Assembly: GCF_002931235.1 (NCBI RefSeq)
Contig: NZ_PSTT01000026.1
Span: forward strand, 1 to 35,445
Length of the DNA: 35,445 nucleotides
Direction: 5' to 3'
Origin: Subtercola sp. Z020
GTDB lineage: Bacteria > Actinomycetota > Actinomycetes > Actinomycetales > Microbacteriaceae
Under the pieces are notes generated by a model, which saw only the letters and a list, made by a program, of their open reading frames with translations, ran no database searches and had not been told where the DNA came from. The position numbers and the translations under genes are program-made. How positions within the stretch are numbered: the stretch's first letter is position 1; every line of letters begins with the position of its first letter. This document shows positions 1-6,733 of this stretch, in pieces.

Positions 1-1
1 G

Positions 2-82
2 GGTGCCTTCGGCCAGAAGACCCCCGTCGGCGCTCCCCCTGCCGCGAACCGCGCAGACCGCCGCAACGCCAAGAAGAAGTAG
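2..82 (+). CDS. C-terminal tail of a protein, probably a DEAD/DEAH-box RNA helicase (partial)
   Basis: Only the last 26 codons lie in the window; the frame is open from base 2 and ends at TAG 80-82. The tail is rich in Gly, Pro, Ala and then Arg/Lys and finishes RADRRNAKKK. Disordered basic tails of this kind are common on actinobacterial DEAD/DEAH-box RNA helicases, and such a helicase is often encoded near the whiB1/pdtaS region (Rv3211 in Mycobacterium tuberculosis). The assignment rests on tail composition and neighbourhood only, because no catalytic motif is inside the window. Another basic RNA-binding protein would look the same. Confidence 0.45.
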   Translation, partial: GAFGQKTPVGAPPAANRADRRNAKKK

Positions 83-283
83 CCCGCCCCGGCGCCGCCC
101 CCGGCCGGTTGGCGACGGGGCGCGTCCTCTTGAGCCCGCCCGCCAAGGGCGCCGTAGGGCCGGCCGCCGGCGAGGGTCGCACCGACCGGCTGGCTCTCCC
201 GCCCCGCCTCGCCCCGCCGTCTAGGGGCGTGCCGGCGGGCCGTCCCTTCGCGCCTCCAACCAGCTGACCGGCCGCAGACGCGA

Positions 284-354
284 CCCCGCCCGTCCGCCGG
301 GCGCGCGGCGCGGCCCCGCCCGTCCGCCGGGCGCGGCCCCGCCCTTCGGCGGGC
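284..354. repeat. GC-rich direct repeat, three copies
   Basis: Copies begin at 284, 314 and 337 with CCCCGCCCGTCCGCCGGGCG (third copy CCCCGCCCTTCGGCGGGCC). Each copy contains an inverted repeat (CGCCCG ... CGGGCG, or GCCC-TTCG-GGC in the third), so the RNA would form three successive short hairpins about 200-270 nt beyond the upstream stop codon. This could be a multi-hairpin terminator. Confidence 0.6.
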
Positions 355-415
355 CGCTGGGCGTGCCCTCGCGCGTCGGCCTGCCAAAGGGAATGCCCCC
401 CGGTCAGCCGACCAA

Positions 416-521
416 CCGCGAGACACTACCCGCCCGTCGACCGGCCAAAGGGGATGCCCCGGCTAGCCGACCAGCCGACCAGCCGACCAGCCGCGAGACA
501 CTTCCCGCCCGTAGACCGGCC
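416..521. repeat. Degenerate 31-bp direct repeat flanking an 8-bp repeat run
   Basis: Bases 416-446 and 491-521 are near-identical, each starting CCGCGAGACAC and ending GACCGGCC, with two mismatches. Between them lies a run of the 8-mer AGCCGACC. A second shared word, GCCAAAGG(G/A)ATGCCCC-like, occurs near 383 and 444. The pattern looks like repeated slippage or unequal exchange in non-coding DNA. Confidence 0.6.
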
Positions 522-623
522 GTCAAGTACCGTCCCGCCCGTAGACCGGCCGTCAAGTACCGTCCCGCCCGTAGACCGGCCGTCAAGTACCGTCCCGCCC
601 TTAGACCGGCCGCGAAGCAACTG
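504..623. repeat. 30-bp minisatellite, three exact copies plus one diverged
   Basis: The unit starts CCCGCCCGTAGACCGGCC and ends GTCAAGTACCGT. Copies lie at 504-533, 534-563 and 564-593 and are identical; a fourth at 594-623 is diverged in its second half. A looser relative sits at 429-458. The unit length is a multiple of three, so frames stay open through the array on both strands, but the translations look non-biological. It lies downstream of the convergent Rv3235-like gene. No spacer-repeat alternation exists, so it is not a CRISPR. Confidence 0.85.
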
Positions 624-819
624 CCCCATTCGGAGCGGCCGTGACAGTCGGCCAGGGCTCGATCGCTACCGCGAGCGGCACAGCGCAAGAGGTTCCTTTG
701 AGCGAGACCGGCCGTCCTCTTCGACGGACTCGCACGGGCGGAGCCGGGTCGCCGCGGCCGGTCCAGTGGTGCCGGTGCGCACGGGCGACGGGCGACGGGG
801 TAGCGCGCGGCGTCGCCGG

Positions 820-1338
820 TCAGAGCACGTTGATGGCGCTCGCGCGCCAGCGGGAGTTGAGGCGCTCCAGACGGAGGGCGACGGCGCGGGAGCGGGCCTT
901 GCCGTGCACGATGACGACGCCCTCGACGACGCCGGGGGCCGGCTCGCTCTGCACGGTGCGTCCGATGGTGAAAGTGGGCCTGATGGTGCGGTCGCCCTTG
1001 ACCTGGCGGGCGCGGGCCGAGAGCACGACGCGCTGGGTGAGGTGGCGGTAGACGTCGTCGGAGACCCAGCGTGCCACCTGGTCGAGGTCGCGGACTCCGG
1101 CGAGCACCTCCATGACGCAGAGCGTGAGGCTCTCCAGGAAGGTCGCAGTGCTCTCGACCGAGTCGCCGCACCCGGTGAGGGCAACGTCACCGCCGAACGC
1201 ACCACCCCCGGGCTCCTTTCCGGTGGGCTGATCGGGCCCGCCGAGCGGCCGCGGGGCATCGACCTGGCGCGGCTCGGAGTGACTCGGTAAACCGGGCGAA
1301 GGGCGATCGAGGTCGACGAGGGTGGGGGAAAGGCTCAT
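820..1338 (-). CDS. Rv3235 family protein
   Basis: The protein has 172 residues. The N-terminal 60 residues are Pro/Gly-rich and probably disordered. A conserved core follows: residues about 66-100 (FLESLTLCVMEVLAG, then RDLDQVARWVSDDVYRHL) and a predicted beta-rich half to the end. This core is characteristic of the actinobacterial Rv3235 family, named after a conserved gene near secA1 in M. tuberculosis; the biochemical role is not known to me. The start at 1338 is preceded on the minus strand by GGAG about ten bases upstream. It is transcribed divergently from pdtaS. Family membership is fairly sure; function is unassigned. Confidence 0.8.
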   Translation of the reverse strand: MSLSPTLVDLDRPSPGLPSHSEPRQVDAPRPLGGPDQPTGKEPGGGAFGGDVALTGCGDSVESTATFLESLTLCVMEVLAGVRDLDQVARWVSDDVYRHLTQRVVLSARARQVKGDRTIRPTFTIGRTVQSEPAPGVVEGVVIVHGKARSRAVALRLERLNSRWRASAINVL

Positions 1339-1574
1339 AGTGCACGGCTCCGGGGGTGTGGCCGATCCGCGGATCGCGGCTGGGTCGACAGCGATCTGCG
1401 GAGGCGTGTGAACATATCTCAGGTTCGGGTGGTGTCATGAAAGCAGGTGCGTCTTCGGGTGTCCAGAGCGGCATCTGCTCTGTGGAGAGTTTGCGCGGCG
1501 CTCCGCTGCTGTGAAGGAGAGGTGCATCCCCTCGTCACCCCCGAGCGTGCCCGCATCCCCCCTCCCGGGGGCCG

Positions 1575-1580
1575 TAGGCT
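1575..1580 (+). promoter_or_regulatory. Putative -10 box of pdtaS, leaderless arrangement
   Basis: TAGGCT ends 7 nt before the GTG start at 1588. With the usual distance from -10 box to transcription start, the mRNA would begin at the start codon. There is no Shine-Dalgarno sequence before this GTG. The -35 region is not recognisable. Confidence 0.5.
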
Positions 1581-1587
1581 AGAGCGC

Positions 1588-3081
1588 GTGTCAACATTGA
1601 GCGATCTGGTCCTCGCGCAGGGCAATTCCACCGAAGCCGACGTCGAGTGGCTCCACCTCTTGGTCGGCGACTGGCAGCTGCTTGCCGACCTCGCCTTCGC
1701 CGACATCGTGCTGTGGGTGCCATCGAACGACGGCAGCTTCGTCGCCGTGGCGCACGCGCGACCGTCTGGTTCGGCCACCCTCTTCTACCGGGACTTCGTG
1801 GGCCAGGCCGTGAAGGCCGAGTGGCGCAAGCAGGTCACCGACGCCTACCAGAGCGCTCAGATCGTCGACACGGCGGCCCCCGACTGGTACGAGGAGACCC
1901 CGACGCGTGTGCGCGCCGTGCCGGTGCTCCGCCGCCTCTCGCAGAGCGACATGAAGACGACCGACCGCCCGATCGCCGTGGTCACGCGCCACACCAACCT
2001 GAGCGAGGCGCGTACGCCGAGCCGGCAGGAGTTGACGTTCAACGAGTGCGCGAACGACCTCTTCGCCATGATCGCTGCGGGCGACTTTCCCGACCTCGGG
2101 GCCCCGACGGGGCCGCGCAGGGGTGCCCCCCGGGCATCCGATGGCCTGATCAGGCTCGACGCCGACGGAACCGTGACGTTCGCCAGCCCGAACGGTCTGA
2201 GCGCTTTCAACCGCATGGGTTTCAGCGAAGAGCTCGAGGGTCAGTCCCTCGCAGAAGTGACGACGCTGCTGCTGAACGGCACGCTCGTCGTCGACGAGTC
2301 GCTGCCCCTGGTCGTCACCGGGCGCGCCCCCTGGCGCACAGACATCGACGCGAAGGGGGTCACGGTGTCGCTGCGCGCGATTCCGCTCCGCACCCGCGGC
2401 CAGCGGTTCGGTGCGATCGTGCTCTGCCGCGACGTCACCGAACTGCGTCATGACGAGCGCGAACTGATCACGAAGGATGCGACGATCCGCGAGATCCACC
2501 ACCGCGTGAAGAACAACCTGCAGACCGTCGCCTCGCTGCTGCGCATCCAGGCCCGGCGCACGCATTCCGACGACGCGAAGGATGCCCTCTCGCAGGCCAT
2601 GCGCCGGGTCGCCGCTATCGCGGTGGTGCACGACACGCTCTCGGAGGGGCTCAGCCAGAAGGTCGACTTCGACGTCGTCTTCGAGCGGGTGCTGATGCTC
2701 GTCACCGAGGTGGCCTCGGCGCACAACACGACCGTGCATCCCAAGTTCAGCGGCAGTTTCGGCGTGCTGCCGAGCGAGTACGCGACCCCGCTCGCGCTGG
2801 CGCTCACCGAGCTCGTCACGAACGCGGTCGAGCACGGTCTCGCGGGCCAGGAGGGTCAGGTCGAGATAGTGGCCTCGCGGTCGGAGGAGACGCTGACGGT
2901 CGAGGTTCGCGACACTGGATCGGGCCTGCCGGAGGGCAAGGTCGGCTCGGGCCTCGGTACGCAGATCGTGCGCACGCTCATCCAGGGTGAACTGGGCGGC
3001 ATCATCGACTGGCACACGATGGTGGGCAGCGGCACGGTCGTGACGATCGAGATACCGTTCCGCTGGCTGAAGAAGCGCTGA
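1588..3081 (+). CDS. pdtaS: Sensor histidine kinase, PdtaS type
   Basis: This cytosolic two-component kinase has 497 residues. An N-terminal GAF-like sensor half (about 1-165; VSTLSDLV, WQLLADLAFADIVLW) is followed by a PAS domain (about 190-290; DGLIRLDADGTVTFASPNGL), a HisKA_2 dimerisation segment (REIHHRVKNNLQ, phospho-acceptor His304 or His305) and a HATPase_c domain (N box LTELVTNAVEHG, G1 VRDTGSGLP, G2 GSGLGTQIV). The architecture matches M. tuberculosis PdtaS (Rv3220c), which phosphorylates the RNA-binding ANTAR regulator PdtaR; no pdtaR is in this window. I chose GTG 1588 because PdtaS begins M-S-T-L and a -10 box sits 7 nt upstream. The longer frame back to 1447 adds a non-conserved segment. 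As in mycobacteria, the gene is convergent with whiB1. Confidence 0.92.
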   Translation: MSTLSDLVLAQGNSTEADVEWLHLLVGDWQLLADLAFADIVLWVPSNDGSFVAVAHARPSGSATLFYRDFVGQAVKAEWRKQVTDAYQSAQIVDTAAPDWYEETPTRVRAVPVLRRLSQSDMKTTDRPIAVVTRHTNLSEARTPSRQELTFNECANDLFAMIAAGDFPDLGAPTGPRRGAPRASDGLIRLDADGTVTFASPNGLSAFNRMGFSEELEGQSLAEVTTLLLNGTLVVDESLPLVVTGRAPWRTDIDAKGVTVSLRAIPLRTRGQRFGAIVLCRDVTELRHDERELITKDATIREIHHRVKNNLQTVASLLRIQARRTHSDDAKDALSQAMRRVAAIAVVHDTLSEGLSQKVDFDVVFERVLMLVTEVASAHNTTVHPKFSGSFGVLPSEYATPLALALTELVTNAVEHGLAGQEGQVEIVASRSEETLTVEVRDTGSGLPEGKVGSGLGTQIVRTLIQGELGGIIDWHTMVGSGTVVTIEIPFRWLKKR

Positions 3082-3109
3082 CGCGCTGCTGAAGGGGTCG
3101 TGAAAAGAC

Positions 3110-3154
3110 TCGAACCGAAACCCACTGGCCGGTAGCCGGCGGGTTTCGGTTCGA
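3110..3154. terminator. Bidirectional terminator between pdtaS and whiB1
   Basis: A perfect 14-bp inverted repeat (3110-3123 with 3141-3154; arm CGAACCGAAACCC) encloses a 17-base GC-rich loop that can itself pair (GGCC/CCGG words). It lies between two convergent genes, 28 bp after the pdtaS stop and 48 bp after the whiB1 stop. No U-tract follows, which is usual in high-GC actinobacteria. Confidence 0.8.
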
Positions 3155-3202
3155 AGGGTGCCTCTGTGAGGGTGTCTCTGTGCGGGTGCTCTGGGCTGCG
3201 CC

Positions 3203-3451
3203 CTACGAGGCGCGGCGCGCGCGCGCGGCGCGACGCTTGAGGGCGCGGCGCTCGTCTTCGCTGAGGCCGCCCCAGACGCCCGAGTCCTGGCCGGTCTCGA
3301 GTGCGTACTGCAGGCAGACCTCGGTGACCGTGCACCGGGCACAGACGGTCTTGGCCTTGTCGATCTGGTCGACGGCGGGGCCGGTGTTGCCGACGGGGAA
3401 GAAAAGCTCGGGGTCTGCAGTCAGGCAGGCGGCCTTGTCGCGCCAATCCAT
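3203..3451 (-). CDS. whiB1: WhiB family [4Fe-4S] transcriptional regulator, WhiB1-like
   Basis: The 82-residue protein has the four cluster-binding cysteines of the Wbl family (Cys9, Cys37, Cys40, Cys46; spacing C-x27-C-x2-C-x5-C), the G-V-W-G-G turn (VWGGLSEDERR) and a basic C-terminal tail (KRRAARARR). The N-terminus MDWRDKAACL and the DPELFFPVGN segment closely match M. tuberculosis WhiB1 (Rv3219), an essential nitric-oxide-sensitive [4Fe-4S] protein that binds the sigma-A region 4 domain. A good Shine-Dalgarno (GAAGGAGT) precedes the ATG. The convergent pdtaS neighbour conserves mycobacterial gene order. The assignment is secure to family and likely to the WhiB1 subgroup. Confidence 0.93.
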   Translation of the reverse strand: MDWRDKAACLTADPELFFPVGNTGPAVDQIDKAKTVCARCTVTEVCLQYALETGQDSGVWGGLSEDERRALKRRAARARRAS

Positions 3452-3616
3452 GCGGGGTACTCCTTCGGGTAATGCGTGTGCCTCGGTCGAACGACCTAAG
3501 ATTCGGGTTCAGACGACGAGCAGCTGAGAATGACGCATGGGCTGTAGAAGAACAGCACGCATCAGAACAGCATCGGGTGCATTAAGGGATTACTCTCACG
3601 TCGCACCCCCACGACA

Positions 3617-3646
3617 TTGTGAGCAACAATCGACCTCAAATATGGT
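3617..3646 (+). promoter_or_regulatory. Possible promoter of the 3693 membrane protein gene
   Basis: TTGTGA (3617-3622) and TATGGT (3641-3646) are separated by 18 bp, reading toward the + strand gene at 3693. The -35 element overlaps a short inverted repeat ATTGT-GAGCA-ACAAT (3616-3630) that could be an operator. The surroundings are clearly more AT-rich than the flanking genes, as expected for the intergenic space between divergent whiB1 and this gene. Confidence 0.35.
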
Positions 3647-3692
3647 CGCATACTGGTAGTGGCAAATCAAGGTTTTTCTGGTGTGTGGAGAT

Positions 3693-4130
3693 ATGGACGA
3701 TCAGGCTGGCATGCACGGAACAGGCTCCGCCGAGCATCCGGAAACCCCTCTGAGACGGCCGCTGCTGCTCGTTCTGCTCGCCCTGCTCCTGCTGGTCGAG
3801 GCACTGGGAGTGCTCGCGATCGGCGCCTGGCTGGTCGCCCAGCTGGCCGACACGCAGCCCGAGTCGTATGCAACGGCGATCGCGCTGATCGTGCTCGTGC
3901 TCGCTGCCGGGGTGTGGGTGCTGTTCATCGCGCTCGGGGCCTATCGGATGCGACCGTGGGTGCGGGGTGCAGCTCTCACCTGGCAGATTCTGCAGATCGT
4001 CGTGGCGATCTGTGTCTTTCAGGGCCTGCTCGCCGATGTGGTCGACGGATGGCCGCTGCTGATCATCTCGCTGCTCGGCGTCGGGCTGCTGCTGTCACCC
4101 TCGGTCGTGGCGGTCACGCGTCGATCTTGA
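3693..4130 (+). CDS. Small integral membrane protein
   Basis: The protein has about 145 residues and four hydrophobic segments: the first follows the charged stretch TPLRRP (PLLLVLLALLLLVEALGVLA), then around residues 62-80 (ATAIALIVLVLAAGVWVLFIAL), 95-113 (ALTWQILQIVVAICVFQGLL) and 117-140. The N-terminal 20 residues are hydrophilic and would be cytoplasmic. I recognise no family. The start is uncertain: ATG 3693 has GGAG only 2 nt away, and an in-frame GTG at 3681 would add four residues. The 3' end overlaps the convergent bcp gene by 17 bp (4114-4130), so the two transcripts are antisense at their ends. Confidence 0.7.
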   Translation: MDDQAGMHGTGSAEHPETPLRRPLLLVLLALLLLVEALGVLAIGAWLVAQLADTQPESYATAIALIVLVLAAGVWVLFIALGAYRMRPWVRGAALTWQILQIVVAICVFQGLLADVVDGWPLLIISLLGVGLLLSPSVVAVTRRS

Positions 4131-4596
4131 GCTTCTTGCGGAGCGACGCGACGTGGCCGGTGGCCTTGACGTTGTAGAGCGCCTGGGTGATGACGCCTTC
4201 TTCGTCGAGAACGAAGGTGGAGCGCAGAACGCCGGTGACCGTCTTGCCGTAGAGCGACTTCTCGCCGTAGGCGCCATAGGCCCGGTGTACCGCGAGGTCG
4301 GGGTCGGAGAGCAGGGGGAAGTTGAGGCCCTGCGCCTCGGCGAAGCCCTTCAGCACCGCGGGGGAGTCCTTCGAGATGCCGAGCACGAGGTACCCGGCGC
4401 CCTTCAGCGAGTTGATGTTGTCGCGAAAGTCGCAGGCCTCGGTGGTACAGCCCGGCGTGTTGGCGGCCGGGTAGAAGTAGACGACGACCTTCTGGCCGCG
4501 GAGGCCGGCCAGGGAGACATCGTTGCCGTTCTCGTCGGGGAGGGTGAAGTCGGGGGCCGTCTGGCCGACGGTCAATCGTTCTGCGGTGTCGCTCAC
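4114..4596 (-). CDS. bcp: Thioredoxin-dependent thiol peroxidase (Bcp/PrxQ peroxiredoxin)
   Basis: The protein has 160 residues, a normal length for Bcp. It reduces hydrogen peroxide and organic hydroperoxides in the cytosol using thioredoxin. The active site YFYPAANTPGCTTEACDF carries the peroxidatic Cys50, and Cys55 five residues on is the resolving cysteine of the atypical 2-Cys Bcp group. The Thr/Pro of P-x-x-x-T-P-x-C are intact. The start is a GTG at 4596 with a weak purine-rich sequence (GAAAGCGAG) upstream. Its 3' end overlaps the convergent membrane protein gene. The bases just upstream of the start (4619-4637) carry a short GGTGC tandem run. Confidence 0.95.
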   Translation of the reverse strand: MSDTAERLTVGQTAPDFTLPDENGNDVSLAGLRGQKVVVYFYPAANTPGCTTEACDFRDNINSLKGAGYLVLGISKDSPAVLKGFAEAQGLNFPLLSDPDLAVHRAYGAYGEKSLYGKTVTGVLRSTFVLDEEGVITQALYNVKATGHVASLRKKLKIDA

Positions 4597-4716
4597 GGGT
4601 GGTGTCTCGCTTTCGTCGGTGCGGTGCGGTGCGGTGCGGCGGGTACTGCGCGGGCTGCAGGTGCTGCGCGATGCGGATGCCGCGGCATCCCGTTCGCGGG
4701 GCCGCCAGACTCATGC

Positions 4717-4729
4717 TAATGTTTATCCT
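4717..4729 (+). promoter_or_regulatory. Probable -10 region for tRNA-Lys
   Basis: Two candidate -10 hexamers, TAATGT (4717-4722) and TATCCT (4724-4729), lie 27-34 bp before the mature 5' end of the tRNA in an AT-rich patch. No clear -35 box is visible. Confidence 0.35.
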
Positions 4730-4755
4730 CGGCTCGGGTTACACGGGCCAGCCAT

Positions 4756-4831
<76 letters not shown>

Positions 4832-4833
4832 CG

Positions 4834-4864
4834 AGAGGCCCGATCCGTTCTGGATCGGGCCTCT
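4834..4864 (+). terminator. Terminator after tRNA-Lys
   Basis: A perfect 13-bp stem (AGAGGCCCGATCC at 4834-4846 with 4852-4864) has a 5-nt loop, three bases after the CCA end. It is followed by GTCGTT rather than a clear U-tract. Confidence 0.85.
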
Positions 4865-4931
4865 GTCGTTCCAGGAGCCCTCTCGCCGCGAAACGCAGAG
4901 CGAGAGACGTGGGCGATGGCGGTCGGGCCCC

Positions 4932-4937
4932 TATAGT
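4932..4937 (+). promoter_or_regulatory. Putative -10 box upstream of the 42-residue protein gene
   Basis: TATAGT is followed by TGAGG. The same local word (TA-A-AGTTGAGG) is found upstream of serA at 21196. The resulting leader would be about 45 nt and contains an inverted repeat CCTGC-ACGTC-GCAGG (4945-4959) and the palindrome described next. Confidence 0.4.
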
Positions 4938-4965
4938 TGAGGCACCTGCACGTCGCAGGCACCAG

Positions 4966-4977
4966 TTGACCGGTCAA
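4966..4977. promoter_or_regulatory. Perfect 12-bp palindrome overlapping the ribosome-binding region
   Basis: TTGACCGGTCAA is a perfect palindrome ending immediately before the Shine-Dalgarno AGGAG that precedes the ATG at 4989. Its position suits an operator or an RNA hairpin controlling translation. Chance occurrence cannot be excluded. Confidence 0.4.
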
Positions 4978-4988
4978 AGGAGACCGCA

Positions 4989-5117
4989 ATGACACAGACC
5001 GAGATCCTCCGGGCAACCGATCCGCACGCCGGCCTTCGCCGCGCACTCACCATCGGCGGGTTGTCCGTGCTCAGCACGGCGACTGCCGTTCTCGTCGTCA
5101 TCGCCTTCTTCCACTAG
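4989..5117 (+). CDS. 42-residue single-pass membrane protein
   Basis: A short frame runs from ATG 4989 to TAG 5115-5117 with a strong Shine-Dalgarno (AAAGGAG) and sits alone between the tRNA-Lys terminator and the beta-glucosidase promoter. The N-terminal 19 residues (MTQTEILRATDPHAGLRRA) are polar and end in two arginines. The rest is one hydrophobic helix (LSVLSTATAVLVVIAFF) ending FH, so an N-in/C-out topology is likely by the positive-inside rule. I do not recognise a family. The ribosome site, codon use typical of the region and isolated position support a real gene. Confidence 0.6.
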   Translation: MTQTEILRATDPHAGLRRALTIGGLSVLSTATAVLVVIAFFH

Positions 5118-5136
5118 AACTCCGCCGCACGCCGCG

Positions 5137-5150
5137 TGTAAGCGCTCTCA
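5137..5150. promoter_or_regulatory. LacI-family (CebR-like) operator upstream of the GH1 gene
   Basis: TGTAAGCGCTCTCA matches the actinobacterial CebR/LacI-type operator TGGGAGCGCTCCCA at 11 of 14 positions, including the central AGCGCT. Such operators let a sugar-responsive repressor control beta-glucosidase and cello-oligosaccharide genes. It lies 72 bp before the start codon. No lacI-type gene is in this window, so the regulator would act in trans. Confidence 0.6.
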
Positions 5151-5164
5151 CAGGAGCTCGACCG

Positions 5165-5182
5165 GCACTACTCTCGTAGTGC
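5165..5182. promoter_or_regulatory. Perfect inverted repeat in the beta-glucosidase leader
   Basis: GCACTAC-TCTC-GTAGTGC is a perfect 7-bp inverted repeat with a 4-nt spacer. It lies 15 bp after the LacI-type operator and 40 bp before the start. It could be a second operator or a 5'-UTR hairpin. Confidence 0.5.
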
Positions 5183-5221
5183 ACGGCCCGAGCGGCCACC
5201 CCTGAGAGAAAGATCTTCACA

Positions 5222-6664
5222 GTGACAGACAGCACCACCGCGGCCGGCCAGGGCAACCCCGACTACCGGGACGGCGGCCTCGTCTTCCCGCCCGCCTTCA
5301 CCTTCGGCTCGGCGACAGCGTCGTACCAGATCGAGGGCGCGTTCGACGAAGACGGCCGCGGGCCTTCGATCTGGGACACGTTCAGCAAGACCCCCGGCAA
5401 GGTGTTCAACGGCGACACCGGCGATGTCGCCGACGACCACTACCACCGGCTCGACGAAGACCTCGACCTGATGGCGTCGCTGAACCTGCAGGCGTACCGG
5501 TTCTCGATCGCCTGGCCGCGCATCCAGCCGACCGGTCGCGGCCCCGCCAACCAGGCCGGCCTCGACTTCTACGGCAGGCTCATCGACGGCCTCCTCGCCC
5601 GGGGCATCACGCCGGTCGCGACGCTGTACCACTGGGACCTTCCGCAGGCGCTCGAAGACGAGGGCGGGTGGATGTCGCGGGCCACCGCCGAGGCGTTCGG
5701 TGAGTATGCGCGCATTGTCGGCGAAGCGTTCGGTGACCGGGTGCACACCTGGACGACGCTGAACGAGCCGTGGTGCTCGGCGTACCTCGGCTACGGCTCC
5801 GGGGCGCACGCCCCGGGGAAGATGTCGCCCGAGGGCGCCCTGGCGGCCGTGCACCACCTGAACCTCGCACACGGGCTGGCGGTGCTGGCGCTGCGGGAGG
5901 TCGTGACCAACGACCCCGAATTCTCGATCACGCTCAACCTGCACTCGATCCGCGGGCACGGGCCGACCGGGGCCGAGGCGGCACGACGCATCGATGCGCT
6001 CGCCAACCGGGCATTCACCGGGCCGCTCCTGAAGGGCGCCTACCCCGACGATCTGCTCGAAGACACCAAGCAGGTCACCGACTGGTCGTTCGTCGAGCCC
6101 GGCGACCTCGCGATCATCCACCAGCCCATCGATGTGCTCGGTGTGAACTACTACTCGACCGTGACGGTCTCCATCTGGGACGGCGTGAGCCCGCGGGCGA
6201 ACGCCGACGGCCACCAGAACGTCGGAGGTTCGCCGTGGCCGGGATCCGACATCGTCGAGTTCCATGTGCAGCCCGGCCCGTACACCGAGATGGGGTGGAA
6301 CATCGACCCCTCGGGCCTGTTCGACCTGCTGGTCCAGCTGCGTGACGAGTTCCCCGAGCAGCCGCTGATGATCACCGAGAACGGCGCCGCGTTCGCCGAC
6401 ACCGTGACCGACGGTGCGGTGCACGACGTCGAGCGCGTCGACTACCTGCGGCGGCACATCACGGCGGCGCACCGCGCGATCGATGCGGGCGTGGACCTCC
6501 GCGGGTACTTCGTCTGGTCGCTGATGGACAACTTCGAGTGGGGCTACGGCTACTCCAAGCGGTTCGGCATCGTGCGCGTCGACTACGACACGCTCGAGCG
6601 CACCCCGAAGGATTCGGCGCTCTGGTACGCGGAGCTGGCGGCCAGCAACACGATCCCGGCCTGA
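5222..6664 (+). CDS. Family 1 glycoside hydrolase, beta-glucosidase
   Basis: The protein has 480 residues, typical of a GH1 TIM-barrel enzyme, with no signal peptide, so it should hydrolyse imported beta-glucosides such as cellobiose in the cytosol by a retaining mechanism. The catalytic acid/base is Glu182 in TLNEPWC and the nucleophile is Glu386 in MITENGAAF. Other GH1 landmarks are [15 protein letters not shown] near the N-terminus (Gln and Glu of the -1 subsite), [19 protein letters not shown] and the C-terminal [19 protein letters not shown]. The start is GTG 5222 after a purine-rich GAGAAAG. It stands alone behind a LacI-type operator. Substrate preference cannot be read from sequence. 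Confidence 0.96.
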   Translation: MTDSTTAAGQGNPDYRDGGLVFPPAFTFGSATASYQIEGAFDEDGRGPSIWDTFSKTPGKVFNGDTGDVADDHYHRLDEDLDLMASLNLQAYRFSIAWPRIQPTGRGPANQAGLDFYGRLIDGLLARGITPVATLYHWDLPQALEDEGGWMSRATAEAFGEYARIVGEAFGDRVHTWTTLNEPWCSAYLGYGSGAHAPGKMSPEGALAAVHHLNLAHGLAVLALREVVTNDPEFSITLNLHSIRGHGPTGAEAARRIDALANRAFTGPLLKGAYPDDLLEDTKQVTDWSFVEPGDLAIIHQPIDVLGVNYYSTVTVSIWDGVSPRANADGHQNVGGSPWPGSDIVEFHVQPGPYTEMGWNIDPSGLFDLLVQLRDEFPEQPLMITENGAAFADTVTDGAVHDVERVDYLRRHITAAHRAIDAGVDLRGYFVWSLMDNFEWGYGYSKRFGIVRVDYDTLERTPKDSALWYAELAASNTIPA

Positions 6665-6720
6665 GTAACACATTTGTAAAGTTTTTGCGGCACAACTAGT
6701 TCAGGTGCTCTTGCTCATCG

Positions 6721-6726
6721 TATGCT
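6721..6726 (+). promoter_or_regulatory. Putative -10 box, leaderless arrangement
   Basis: TATGCT ends 7 nt before GTG 6734, which is in frame with the Asp/Pro repeat protein. The upstream 50 bp (6665-6715) are unusually AT-rich, containing TTTGTAAAGTTTTTG. Confidence 0.45.
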
Positions 6727-6733
6727 CGGGCGC

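Larger units (their letters stand above)
83..819. other. Gene-free GC-rich region with short repeats (737 bp)
   Basis: No convincing gene lies between the end of the first protein and the Rv3235-like gene, which are convergent. Open frames exist on both strands but their translations are low-complexity Arg/Pro/Ala strings without protein-like character. The stretch is filled with degenerate GC-rich repeats, described in separate entries: a CCCCGCCCGTCC-type repeat at 284-354, a longer repeat beginning CCGCGAGACAC at 416-446 and 491-521, a run of the 8-mer AGCCGACC around 464-490, and a 30-bp tandem array at 504-623. Several repeats can form small hairpins and may act together as terminators for both flanking genes; that role is inference. 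Confidence 0.6.

Noticed and set aside
504-623. Possible CRISPR array.
   Set aside because: The units are directly adjacent, with no unique spacers, and no cas genes are visible.
3616-3630. Sequence ATTGT-GAGCA-ACAAT resembling part of the E. coli lac operator.
   Set aside because: The arms are only 5 bp and no sugar gene is near. It is mentioned as a possible operator only.
3659-4177. A 172-codon + strand frame beginning MANQGFSGVW.
   Set aside because: It overlaps the membrane protein in another frame, and its translation is Arg/Ala-rich without hydrophobic pattern, while the 3693 frame gives clean membrane helices.
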